Below the pieces are notes generated by a model. The model was not told the DNA's origin. It saw nothing but the letters and a program-made list of their open reading frames with translations, and searched no databases. A DNA stretch of 7,141 bases from positions 1 to 7,141 of the forward strand of contig PMHN01000024.1 of assembly GCA_003156695.1 (NCBI GenBank), written 5' to 3'. This document shows, one piece after another, positions 1 through 6,616 of the stretch. The position numbers and the translations under genes are program-made. Source of the stretch: Gammaproteobacteria bacterium (GTDB lineage Bacteria > Pseudomonadota > Gammaproteobacteria > Steroidobacterales > Steroidobacteraceae). Numbering within the stretch: position 1 is the stretch's first letter; every line of letters starts with the position of its first letter.

Positions 1-481
1 TGTTGAGGTTGAGCGCGATGCCGGCAGGCCAGGTGCCGGACTGCGCGACAGTGGCATTGCCGCCAGCGCCGAGGGACGCCGCGGCGCCGTTGACCGTATC
101 GTTGGCGGCCACGTTTGGTATCGGTGTCGAGCCGGCACCCGCCGCCGCGGTGCCCGATGCAGCCACTGCGATGATCGAGGCAGTCACCGTGACGGTGTCG
201 ACCGCGGTCGCGCAATTCGCCGGCGTGGCGTGATCGCACAGCTGATAGGTGAGCGAATACGTGCCCGGCGGCAGCGCTGCGGTCGTGGTAATCGCGCCCG
301 TGTTGAGGTTGAGCGCGATGCCCGCGGGCCAGCTACCGGACTGGCTGATCGTCGCGTTGCCAGCGCCGCCCAGTGTCACGCTGGCTCCGTTCACAGTATC
401 GTTGGCGGTGACGTTGGCAATGGGCGTTGACGCGGTGCCGGCAATCGCCGTGCCGCTCGCCGCCACCGCGTTGATGTAGAT
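1..481 (-). repeat. In-frame 300-bp (100-residue) tandem repeat in the adhesin gene
   Basis: The bases at 1-22 reappear at 301-322 without change, and similarity continues through the unit (for example ATCGTTGGCGG at 98-108 and 398-408). The period is exactly 300 bp, so the frame is kept. Each unit encodes an Ig-like module that opens with AVAASGTA, passes through ANDTVNGA, then reads QSGxWPAGIALNLN. The complete unit spans about 182-481 and the next, at the left edge, is partial. More copies probably follow outside the window. The copies have diverged at many positions, so this is not a recent perfect duplication. Confidence 0.85.
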
Positions 482-1966
482 GACCGTGTTTGGCCCGGAG
501 CTGGCGCACGAAGCTGCAGGCGCACAAGTGGGTCCCGGGGTCGGTGCGGCACTGCCGCCCGTTGGGTCGATGGATGCGTAGTTGGTGTCGCTGGCACCGG
601 CCGCGGCCGCCGGTGCGCTTACCGTGACGGCAATAGTCGACGTCGCGCCCGCGGCGATCGTTCCGCCGGCGAACGCACAGGTGATCAGCGACCCGGCAGC
701 AGTGCAGGTCCAGTTAGTACCGGCAGCCGAGACAAAAGTGAGGTTCGAAGGCAGCTGATCCTTCACTTGCGCCGTGGTGACAGCGCCAGGACCTGCATTC
801 GCAACCGTCAGCGTGTATACCGAATTGACACCGACCTTCAGCGCGGGCGAGGGCACCGACTTCGTCACCGACAGCACTGCGTTCACCTTCGTGTTGGTGA
901 ACATGCACGAGATGTCGTCGCCGAAGGCGATCGAGGGAATCACGTAGGAAGTGGCGGCAAGATTCGTTGGCAGCGGCGTTGGGGAACCGCTGGTCGCATT
1001 GGTACATGTGAGGCTCGGGCTGTAACTCGCCAGCGTGCTGACGCTGCCCGCAGCCATGACTTCGCTGATGGTCAGAGACTGCGGCGTCGTGAGGAACGAA
1101 GAGCTCGGGCTAAACGGCCCGTTACCGGTGCCACTGGACGTGGCGCTGCCGAGAGTCGTGCCGGAGGCAGTTGCCGCTATCTTGTAGGTGAACTGGTCCG
1201 CCGGATTGGCGCGGCCTCCAACCAGCGTCTTGTTGAGGGCGATAGTCGAGTACCTCACCGCGAACATCGACCCTTGCAAGCCACCGGCGACCATCGTCGT
1301 GGTGACCTGGGTCGGGTTTATCGAGCCAACGATGTAAGCGCCGACCGTGCCGGCAACTCCGGTTTCCGTGAAGGTTGTCCCGCCATTCGTGACCGTGGGG
1401 TAGGTGTTGCCGGTGATCGGCGGTACCTGGTCGAGGAGAAGCCAGTTAGCGCCATTCGTCGTCCACGCCAGCGACTCTCCCTGGTTGGTCGATTCGCCAT
1501 CCGCCGCGACAAACGAATAGGTCGCTCCAGCGGTAACACCCGGCGGTGGCGTCAGTGAAATGGAAGAGAAGGTGACGGTGACCGTCGAACCGTTGGTCGC
1601 CGTGTAGAGAACCGGCTTGCCGGGGATGCCGAGGAATGCGGTGTTACCGATCGCCGCCCCCGTCCACGAAGGCGTGGGGACGGCTACCAGTGCGGTGGTG
1701 GCTGTGGAAGCAACCGTCGCAACAAAGCTCAGAGTTGAGCCATCCGCGAGCGTAAACGTGAACGCCTGACCGCCCGCGGATCGCGCCAGCGTGTCGTTGT
1801 AGGTGCTGAAGTCGAGCCAGCAGTACGTAGCCCAGTCTGCCGGCGCAGTTCCCGCACTGGTTGCCTGGGCGCACGTCGCGGCCAGCAGGGGACTGGCGCT
1901 CGCGTACAGAAGCAGCGCGCCGATGGCACGTGCCCACCCACTCCGGTAGAAGCTCCTCTTGAACAC
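1..1966 (-). CDS. Large secreted CshA-like adhesin with DUF11 and Ig-like tandem repeats (C-terminus outside window)
   Basis: The frame is open from the left edge to 1966 (655 full codons); the stop lies outside the window. I place the start at GTG 1966-1964: it is the only start codon in frame just ahead of a good signal peptide (basic FKRSFYR, then hydrophobic AIGALLLYASASPLLA, cleavage near residue 29 or 30). The ribosome site is weak (CGGAACGG). Residues about 35-290 begin with ATYCWLDFSTYND and GQAFTFTLADGSTLSF, which resemble the non-repetitive domain of CshA/CshB-family fibrillar adhesins. About 290-362 ends in CMFTNTK, like prealbumin-fold segments. About 363-470 is a DUF11 domain (VTKSVPSPALKVG, then YTLTVANAGPG). 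From about 499 an Ig-like unit of 100 residues repeats. The likely role is a surface or secreted adhesive stalk. The frame and repeats are seen directly; the CshA assignment rests on remembered family features. It is co-oriented with the operon upstream but separated by 258 bp, so it is probably its own unit. Confidence 0.8.
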   Translation of the reverse strand, partial: MFKRSFYRSGWARAIGALLLYASASPLLAATCAQATSAGTAPADWATYCWLDFSTYNDTLARSAGGQAFTFTLADGSTLSFVATVASTATTALVAVPTPSWTGAAIGNTAFLGIPGKPVLYTATNGSTVTVTFSSISLTPPPGVTAGATYSFVAADGESTNQGESLAWTTNGANWLLLDQVPPITGNTYPTVTNGGTTFTETGVAGTVGAYIVGSINPTQVTTTMVAGGLQGSMFAVRYSTIALNKTLVGGRANPADQFTYKIAATASGTTLGSATSSGTGNGPFSPSSSFLTTPQSLTISEVMAAGSVSTLASYSPSLTCTNATSGSPTPLPTNLAATSYVIPSIAFGDDISCMFTNTKVNAVLSVTKSVPSPALKVGVNSVYTLTVANAGPGAVTTAQVKDQLPSNLTFVSAAGTNWTCTAAGSLITCAFAGGTIAAGATSTIAVTVSAPAAAAGASDTNYASIDPTGGSAAPTPGPTCAPAASCASSGPNTVIYINAVAASGTAIAGTASTPIANVTANDTVNGASVTLGGAGNATISQSGSWPAGIALNLNTGAITTTAALPPGTYSLTYQLCDHATPANCATAVDTVTVTASIIAVAASGTAAAGAGSTPIPNVAANDTVNGAAASLGAGGNATVAQSGTWPAGIALNLN

Positions 1967-2106
1967 GGTGCGATTTGCCGTTCCGACACAACACCGGAAA
2001 CAAAGAGTTCCGCGTAGTTGAGTCGGGGACCCCCAGTCAGCCAATAACGACTGCAGATAGTCGGTAATTCGGGCTCACGGGGGGCTGGATGGCCTTCACA
2101 GGCCTA

Positions 2107-2140
2107 TGTCAAATAGCCTGTAAGACATTGAGATTTGACA
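2107..2140. promoter_or_regulatory. Operator-like dyad TGTCAAAT-N18-ATTTGACA
   Basis: The arms TGTCAAAT (2107-2114) and ATTTGACA (2133-2140) are perfect inverted repeats. The spacer holds a smaller dyad, TGTAAGACA (2119-2127), with almost the same centre (2123 against 2123.5). Nested, co-centred symmetry of this kind is typical of a dimeric repressor or activator site. It lies 141 bp upstream of the adhesin start, so it could control that gene. The regulator is unknown, and no regulator gene lies in the window. Confidence 0.4.
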
Positions 2141-2204
2141 GAATGTGGGACGCCGGTCTCACTCGCCTTGGGTGGCGACTGCGGCGCAACGGATGCCACG
2201 TTAA

Positions 2205-2217
2205 TCCTTAATAAGGA
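2205..2217. repeat. Short perfect palindrome after the HupE-like stop codon
   Basis: TCCTT-AAT-AAGGA begins 8 bp beyond the HupE-like stop codon. It could be a weak 3' hairpin protecting the operon transcript, but the stem is only 5 bp, AT-rich and lacks a T-run. It is too weak to call a terminator. Confidence 0.2.
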
Positions 2218-2224
2218 GTAAGCG

Positions 2225-3337
2225 CTAGCCCGTGGCGCGCTGGATCAGCCACACCAGCGCAAGTCCGGCGATTGCCGTGGATCCCCAGGGCATCAGGGCG
2301 CCCTGGTAGAAACGCGTGGAGCGCAGCAGATATGCGATCGGCATGATGGCCAGGACTACGGCCAGCTGACCGGCTTCCACGCCGAGGTTGAAGGCCACCA
2401 GTGACACCAGGCGCGCCCCGCGAGGCAGGCCCATTTCGGACAGCACCGCCGCAAACCCGAAGCCGTGCAGCAACCCGAACGCAAAGGCGATGCGCCAGCG
2501 TGCCTCGGTCACCAGCGGAAAGACGTTGTTCAGAGCCGCGACCACGATCGAGGCGGCGATCACCGACTCCGTCAGCCGACTGGGTAAGCGGATGATGTCG
2601 AAGGCAGCCAGCGAGAGGGTAATCGAGTGCGCCAGCGTAAAGGCCGTCACGACCTTGAAGATGTTGAGTAACGCAGGAGCTGCTTGCGGTACCGCCCGCC
2701 AGCGATGATCGCGGCGCACCAGAACCGCGGGCAACAGCAGCGAGAGCAGAAACAACAGGTGATCGATGCCGCTCCAGATGTGCCAGATCCCGGCCTGCAG
2801 ATACTCAACGAACGCGTACCACACGGAAGGGTGGCTCAGATCAAAGCTCTGCAGACTGCGTGCCCCGCCAAGCACCGCGGTTTGCGCTACGCCCTGCGCG
2901 TTCAGCGTCAGCAGGCCGCGATGCGAAGGGTCTTCCTCGTCCAGAATCCGGTAGTCGATGGTGAGCCGATGCAGTGCGGCGGGGCACACGGCCGTGAATG
3001 GCTGCCAGAGGTAATTGCCGTCGACGCGTTCATTGATCTGCACCGCCCCGAAGCGCAGCGCGCAGCCTCCCTCGGGGCCGGCCAGCTGCAGGTGCTCGCG
3101 CAGGTAAAGCACGAGCGCACCCTGCGCGGCGCGCACCTCGCCCCAGGTGACCTTGCCATCGTGGTTGCTGTCCAGGCCGACGGCGATTTCGCCATCCCGC
3201 ACGGCGAGCTCCAGCGCCCCGTCCACCCGCGCGCCCTCGACCCGCACGCTCAAAAAGCCGCTGCTGGCGACGTGCGCGTGGGCACTCATCGCCGCAGCGA
3301 GCGACAGCAATGCCAGAAGGATTCTGAACGTCTTCAT
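2225..3337 (-). CDS. HupE/UreJ-family membrane protein with periplasmic EF-hand domain
   Basis: This 370-residue protein is predicted to sit in the inner membrane. It starts with a signal peptide (MKTFRILLALLSLAAAMSAHA). A periplasmic domain to about residue 165 follows, carrying a textbook EF-hand loop at 56-67 (DSNHDGKVTWGE) and two cysteines (C92, C118) that could form a disulfide. The rest is a multi-pass membrane domain. It keeps the HX5DH motif of HupE permeases (H186, D192, H193), then LAHS (H237), LHGFGFA (H291) and FNLGVEAGQ (N317, E321), polar residues likely to line a metal path. This architecture fits the HupE_UreJ_2 branch rather than short classical HupE. HupE proteins are linked to nickel or cobalt uptake; the substrate here is unknown, and no hydrogenase or urease genes are in view. 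Its ATG overlaps the TPR stop (ATGA, 3337-3334) and has no clear ribosome site, so translation is probably coupled. Confidence 0.88.
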   Translation of the reverse strand: MKTFRILLALLSLAAAMSAHAHVASSGFLSVRVEGARVDGALELAVRDGEIAVGLDSNHDGKVTWGEVRAAQGALVLYLREHLQLAGPEGGCALRFGAVQINERVDGNYLWQPFTAVCPAALHRLTIDYRILDEEDPSHRGLLTLNAQGVAQTAVLGGARSLQSFDLSHPSVWYAFVEYLQAGIWHIWSGIDHLLFLLSLLLPAVLVRRDHRWRAVPQAAPALLNIFKVVTAFTLAHSITLSLAAFDIIRLPSRLTESVIAASIVVAALNNVFPLVTEARWRIAFAFGLLHGFGFAAVLSEMGLPRGARLVSLVAFNLGVEAGQLAVVLAIMPIAYLLRSTRFYQGALMPWGSTAIAGLALVWLIQRATG

Positions 3338-4518
3338 GAATGCGCGCCGGTGGCGGCCGCCAGACGCACATCACGCAGCCCCTGCGCGCGGGCAAACTCC
3401 AGCGCCGGCTCTGCCCGCGCAGGCGCGCCTGCGGCACGGGCGGCATTGACCAGAACCAGAGCGTCATCCGGTTCGCGCTGCACGGCCCAGTTGGCGAGCG
3501 CCACGGTGAGCGCGTCCTGCGGGCGATCCTGCACTTCAAGCAAGAACCGCGCTTGCTCACGGCGGTGCACGGGCTCGCCACGCTCGGCTTCGGTCGCAAA
3601 GGCGGTCTGCAACAGCTCGGCACTGCGGGCGAGCCCCGGATCGCTCTGCTGCTTCTGCGCGATCGCCAGACGCAGTAGCAGCGGTTCAATGCTCTCCTGT
3701 CCCTGCAGAAGCGCGAGCACTTCGGCGCTGCGATGTTGGCGCAACAGTAAGTCTGCAAGGGCAGCCCTGACGTAGAAATCATGTGGGCTGCGAGCCAGTG
3801 CATTAAGAAACCAGTGTTCGGCATCGGGGGCGCGTCCGAGGCGCACGGCCATCTCACCCAGTTCCGAATCACGCCACGCCCGCTCCGGATCCAGCATGCC
3901 CTGGGTCGACAGTGCGGCAAGTGTCGCGTAAGCGGTCTCGAGATGGCCCGCCAGGCCCTGGATGCTTTGTTCGCAGATCAGGCTCACGCCCGCATCGGCA
4001 CGGCGTGCAAACTGCTCACAGGCGGTGGCCGCCTCGCCGTAGCGGCCCAGTACTCGCAGCACGGTCGAGCGCGTCAGCCACGCCTGGGCGTCGTCGGGTC
4101 GAGCCCGCAGCGCCTCATCGAGCTCGCCGAGGGCAGCATCGAAGGCGTGACGGCTCTGCAGAATGGTCGCCTCCAGCACCAACACGTCCGGATTTGGCGG
4201 TGACTGTCTGCTCCAGCGCTTCAGGACCGCCTCGGCATAGCCAAGAAAGCGCAGATCGCCGGTGGCGCGTGCCTGGGAGATGTAGTACTGCGCCAGTGGC
4301 AGCGCCACGTCCAGCCGTGCGCCGGCCTGCTGGCGAATCGGCACGCTGGTGTGCGTGGCGCCGGCAGGCAGACGGGCCAGAACCTCGTCGTCATGACCCG
4401 GGATGTACGGAGTTGCCGCGGCTGCTGCTATCCCTGCGATTGTGAGCAGCACCGCAAACGCCAGCCGCCCTCGATTGATTTGAGGGCGGCTGGCGCCGTG
4501 CACCATCGCCTGCAGCAT
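3334..4518 (-). CDS. Membrane-anchored or periplasmic TPR-repeat protein
   Basis: This 394-residue protein has a basic N-terminus (RPQINRGR) and a hydrophobic stretch at about 20-36 (LAFAVLLTIAGIAAAAA), so it is a signal anchor or cleaved signal. The remainder is helical and alanine/leucine-rich with tetratricopeptide-like periodicity, clearest at about 110-170 (DVLVLEATILQSRHAFDAAL, then DDAQAWLTRSTVLRVLGRY) and again from about 210 to 360. TPR domains bind proteins, so a scaffold for the exported partners is the likely role. The start could be ATG 4518, 6 bp after the lipoprotein stop, or ATG 4506; neither has a strong ribosome site. A perfect 14-bp inverted repeat overlaps codons 8-20. The gene ends in a 4-bp overlap with the HupE-like gene. 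It is confidently coding; its exact partner is inference. Confidence 0.85.
   Translation of the reverse strand: MLQAMVHGASRPQINRGRLAFAVLLTIAGIAAAAATPYIPGHDDEVLARLPAGATHTSVPIRQQAGARLDVALPLAQYYISQARATGDLRFLGYAEAVLKRWSRQSPPNPDVLVLEATILQSRHAFDAALGELDEALRARPDDAQAWLTRSTVLRVLGRYGEAATACEQFARRADAGVSLICEQSIQGLAGHLETAYATLAALSTQGMLDPERAWRDSELGEMAVRLGRAPDAEHWFLNALARSPHDFYVRAALADLLLRQHRSAEVLALLQGQESIEPLLLRLAIAQKQQSDPGLARSAELLQTAFATEAERGEPVHRREQARFLLEVQDRPQDALTVALANWAVQREPDDALVLVNAARAAGAPARAEPALEFARAQGLRDVRLAAATGAHS
4459..4495 (-). promoter_or_regulatory. Perfect 14-bp stem-loop inside the TPR gene start (possible attenuator or mRNA processing/stability element)
   Basis: The arms at 4459-4472 (CGCCAGCCGCCCTC) and 4482-4495 (GAGGGCGGCTGGCG) are exact reverse complements around a 9-nt loop, and 12 of the 14 pairs are G-C. 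In the operon transcript the stem begins 23 nt after the first TPR start codon and 11 nt after the second. It is followed by only TTTGCGG, so it lacks the long T-run of a standard intrinsic terminator. Its place between the secreted-protein genes and the membrane-protein genes suggests a 3'-end stabiliser, partial terminator or translation brake. The structure is seen; the role is inference. Confidence 0.6.
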
Positions 4519-4524
4519 GACGGC

Positions 4525-4773
4525 TCAGGTCCCGGGGATGATGTAGGGATCGGTGAAGTCGCTGGTATCGGTGAGAAACACCACCCCGAAATTGACCGGA
4601 TACGGGTAGGTGGTCTCGGAGGTTTCCCGCGACTGGGCCAGGACCTGCGCGGTATCCAGTGCCTGAACGGTGCTCGGCGACGCCGTCGAGCCTGCTCCGT
4701 CACTGCCGCCGCAGGCATTTAGCGAACCGGCAACGATGGCTGCCAAACCGACGATAACCAGTCTGTGTTTCAT
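4525..4773 (-). CDS. Small lipoprotein with twin DTS/ETS acidic motif
   Basis: This 82-residue protein starts with a lipoprotein signal peptide (MKHRLVIVGLAAIVAGSLNAC). The lipobox is LNAC, with lipidated Cys21; the next residues are GGS rather than Asp, so outer-membrane retention is expected. A flexible Gly/Ser/Ala linker follows. The C-terminal half holds two similar motifs 19 residues apart: ETSETTYPY (50-58) and DTSDFTDPY (69-77). The start at ATG 4773 is supported by AGGAAG a few bases upstream and by the 12-bp gap after the DUF4331 stop. I do not recognise a named family, although I have the impression that short proteins with such TSE/TSD motifs accompany other DUF4331 genes. The likely role is an accessory or docking partner of the DUF4331 protein; this is inference. 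Confidence 0.85.
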   Translation of the reverse strand: MKHRLVIVGLAAIVAGSLNACGGSDGAGSTASPSTVQALDTAQVLAQSRETSETTYPYPVNFGVVFLTDTSDFTDPYIIPGT

Positions 4774-4785
4774 GGTCGTCTTCCT

Positions 4786-6363
4786 TTAGTCGTTAGCGCT
4801 GGTGGGAGAGCCACCGAGCGGTGTGTTGACGTACGGGAAGACCGTCATGTAGTCCGTCGGGATTGGCTCCACACCGTCCGTGTACTGAAGCTGACGCGAA
4901 GCATCCGATGAGGGGTCCGGATCCGCTGCGCTGCCGTTGAAGGGCGAAAGCAATATGCCCATCGCCACGCGCAGTTCGATGGTCACCACGTCATCGATCG
5001 GGCGTCGGCCATTCGGGAAGCCACCCAGGTCGCCGCCGATCACGCCAAGATCATTCTGCGAGGCAACCGCGGTCGGCGGGATGCTGGTATTGAGGCGCAA
5101 CTCTTCGGCCGGGGTGACCTGTGCGGGCTGGTTCAGTCCCTTGATGCCAGTCAGAAACGCGGCCACCAGATCGGTACGGGGATAGACATTCGGGGCTCTG
5201 ACACCCTCCGGCCCAAACAGAACCTGCAGCAGCACTGGCAGCGCGGGGTTGGTCACGTAATCCGCGAACTGTCCATCGTTTTTCGGCTCGGAGGCGTTGA
5301 AGCGGTCCTTGTCGGGGAGACCGATGACGACTTCGTTGACCAGCGGCATCCCCAGACGCGACACCTGTGTCCAGGCTCCGCCCTCGATCGAGGCGCCGGT
5401 AGGTTGCGTTACCGCGCCGACGCTCGCGACGCTGTTGGCGCTCTGGGGTTGGGAATTGACCACGTGCGTCTGGCGGATGCTTGCGGTGGTCCAACCGCCA
5501 ATCACCGGGTCACTGCCGCTGGTGAGGCAGGAAGCGGCCACTTCCAGCACCAGCGACGTCACGTTGTACCCGCCCACGGAGTTGGGTGCGAGCTGGCGCG
5601 CGTTGACTCCGGGAGGAGCGAGCTCTTGCACCGGGTACTTGATGTTGACCAGGTCAAAGGTCTCGCCGAGGTTCACGACAAAGGGGTCCTTGCGCTGCCC
5701 GACGAACATCCGGCCCGGCGTGCTGCATCCGGGGATGTTGATGTTGTAGATGAAGTTATTGGCGTACGCGGCGTAGTTCGGAATCGACTTCGCGCCAATG
5801 TTGTCGAAGGGCTTGGCGAAGGTCGTGCTGCCGGTCGCCGCATTGGTGATCTGCGCTGCCTGGCCCATGCGACGATCACCCCGCACCAAAGTCACCGTGT
5901 AGCTCTCGATGACGTTCTGCGCGGCGGTGCTGCTGGCGCTCAGGGGGCCGATGTTGCTGAGCGGAACGGGAATCGACTTTCCGCCGGCTGTCACCGCCAG
6001 GCCACTGTCGGCGACCTTGAAGCGGAACTGAAAGGTCAGGTCTTCCTTCCCGGCGCCATTGTTGTCAATGAGTATTTCATACAAGGCGTTCGGGTCCATC
6101 GTGTAGTAGTTCGGACCGCCCTGTGGGTCCTCGAAAGGCTGGTAGTTCGCGATCAGCGTTACAAACCCGGCCCGACCCGGCTCGTAACTGTTGAACATGT
6201 AGAAGTCTGTGCCGTCGACCTTCGGGTGGGTCGTAATGAACGGCGCTTCCCGGTGGCTCGAGGCTTGCGCAGCGGCGCCTGCCAGGAGCGTCAAGGCAGC
6301 CGTAGCGACCAGCAACGGCCCATTCAGCCGCGCCAGGCGAGGCGCCCGCAGTATGCTTCTCAT
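4786..6363 (-). CDS. DUF4331 family secreted protein
   Basis: This 525-residue protein has a Sec signal peptide (basic MRSILRAPRLARLN, hydrophobic core, AQA cleavage after residue 34). The mature protein begins with the DUF4331 signature SSHREAPFI, then KVDGTDFYMFNSYEPG (about 48-63). Another family-typical stretch near the C-terminus is GGFPNGRRPIDDVVTIELRV. Length is normal for the family and there is no sign of truncation. Family function is unknown. The conserved His/Arg/Glu/Asp residues near the mature N-terminus could bind a ligand or metal, but that is speculation. The start at ATG 6363 has a strong ribosome site, GGAGG four bases upstream (6372-6368), the best in the window, so this first gene of the operon is probably made in quantity. 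The protein is expected in the periplasm or outside the cell. Confidence 0.93.
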   Translation of the reverse strand: MRSILRAPRLARLNGPLLVATAALTLLAGAAAQASSHREAPFITTHPKVDGTDFYMFNSYEPGRAGFVTLIANYQPFEDPQGGPNYYTMDPNALYEILIDNNGAGKEDLTFQFRFKVADSGLAVTAGGKSIPVPLSNIGPLSASSTAAQNVIESYTVTLVRGDRRMGQAAQITNAATGSTTFAKPFDNIGAKSIPNYAAYANNFIYNINIPGCSTPGRMFVGQRKDPFVVNLGETFDLVNIKYPVQELAPPGVNARQLAPNSVGGYNVTSLVLEVAASCLTSGSDPVIGGWTTASIRQTHVVNSQPQSANSVASVGAVTQPTGASIEGGAWTQVSRLGMPLVNEVVIGLPDKDRFNASEPKNDGQFADYVTNPALPVLLQVLFGPEGVRAPNVYPRTDLVAAFLTGIKGLNQPAQVTPAEELRLNTSIPPTAVASQNDLGVIGGDLGGFPNGRRPIDDVVTIELRVAMGILLSPFNGSAADPDPSSDASRQLQYTDGVEPIPTDYMTVFPYVNTPLGGSPTSAND

Positions 6364-6430
6364 AATTCCTCCATCTGAAAGTAGGGTGATTTGACTTCTT
6401 CCCGTGTGAATACGGACTGGACCCGCCGGC

Positions 6431-6566
6431 GGATGCAGGGCAGCGCCGGAAAGAGGTCACCGTGAACGGTCGCCGCCGCCTAACGATCGCGAAGCGGCGC
6501 CCGTATGGGGCTGATCACGCCAATCACACGCCAGCAGACCCCGGTTGGTTCGCACCGGCTGCATCC
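6431..6566. repeat. Long-range 8-bp inverted repeat GGATGCAG / CTGCATCC enclosing smaller stems
   Basis: The two arms (6431-6438 and 6559-6566) are perfect reverse complements 120 bp apart. They enclose the 6-bp GC stem and a 5-bp hairpin whose right arm (6554-6558) abuts the outer arm. This could be a structured leader of the receptor mRNA or a pair of separated half-sites. An 8-bp match in GC-rich DNA can also arise by chance. Confidence 0.25.
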
Positions 6567-6608
6567 ATCGTTACTCCGCCCACGTAAATAGATCCTGCAG
6601 CAATCGCT

Positions 6609-6616
6609 CAGGGGAG
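6609..6616 (+). promoter_or_regulatory. Ribosome binding site deciding the TonB receptor start
   Basis: CAGGGGAG lies 8 nt ahead of GTG 6625. It would be far too distant (32 nt) from the first in-frame ATG at 6649 and directly abuts or overlaps the other in-frame GTG at 6616. This favours GTG 6625. Confidence 0.6.

Larger units (their letters stand above)
1967..2224. other. Intergenic gap between HupE-like gene and adhesin gene
   Basis: No convincing gene was found here. The adhesin frame stays open upstream to an in-frame stop at 2077-2075, but offers no good start in that stretch. The gap holds a 34-bp dyad at 2107-2140 and several short perfect hairpins: TCCTT/AAGGA at 2205-2217, GGCCT/AGGCC at 2091-2104 and CGACT/AGTCG at 2048-2063. 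No stem is followed by a T-run, so I do not call a rho-independent terminator. A TTGACA lies on each strand inside the dyad, but neither has a matching -10 hexamer at the usual distance. The adhesin promoter is therefore not resolved. Confidence 0.6.

Noticed and set aside
1..481. CRISPR array or DNA satellite
   Set aside because: The 300-bp period keeps the reading frame and encodes an Ig-like protein module; there are no short identical repeats with unique spacers.
767..1558. Plus-strand open frame of 263 codons
   Set aside because: Arg-rich and low-complexity, opposite the continuous adhesin frame, which has a signal peptide and recognisable domains. It is a shadow frame.
2135..2163. Sigma-70 promoter from TTGACA at 2135-2140
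   Set aside because: No -10-like hexamer at 16-18 bp, and it points away from the adhesin gene. The minus-strand TTGACA (2112-2107) also lacks a -10 partner.
1967..2224. Cyclic-di-GMP (GEMM) riboswitch upstream of the adhesin
   Set aside because: Plausible for an adhesin, but the conserved core segments are missing; a short GGCAAA is not enough.
2225..3337. Part of a urease or hydrogenase cluster
   Set aside because: Only the HupE/UreJ-like protein is present; all neighbours are of other families.
2684..3775. Plus-strand open frame of 363 codons
   Set aside because: Lies opposite the HupE-like and TPR genes, has an unnatural Arg/Ala/Ser/Cys-rich composition and no recognisable domain.
4459..4495. 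Classical rho-independent terminator
   Set aside because: The stem is strong but only TTT follows it in the operon direction, and the same bases encode the natural-looking N-terminus of the TPR protein.
5404..6378. Plus-strand open frame of 324 codons opposite DUF4331
   Set aside because: DUF4331 on the other strand has conserved motifs, a signal peptide and a strong ribosome site; this frame has none of these.
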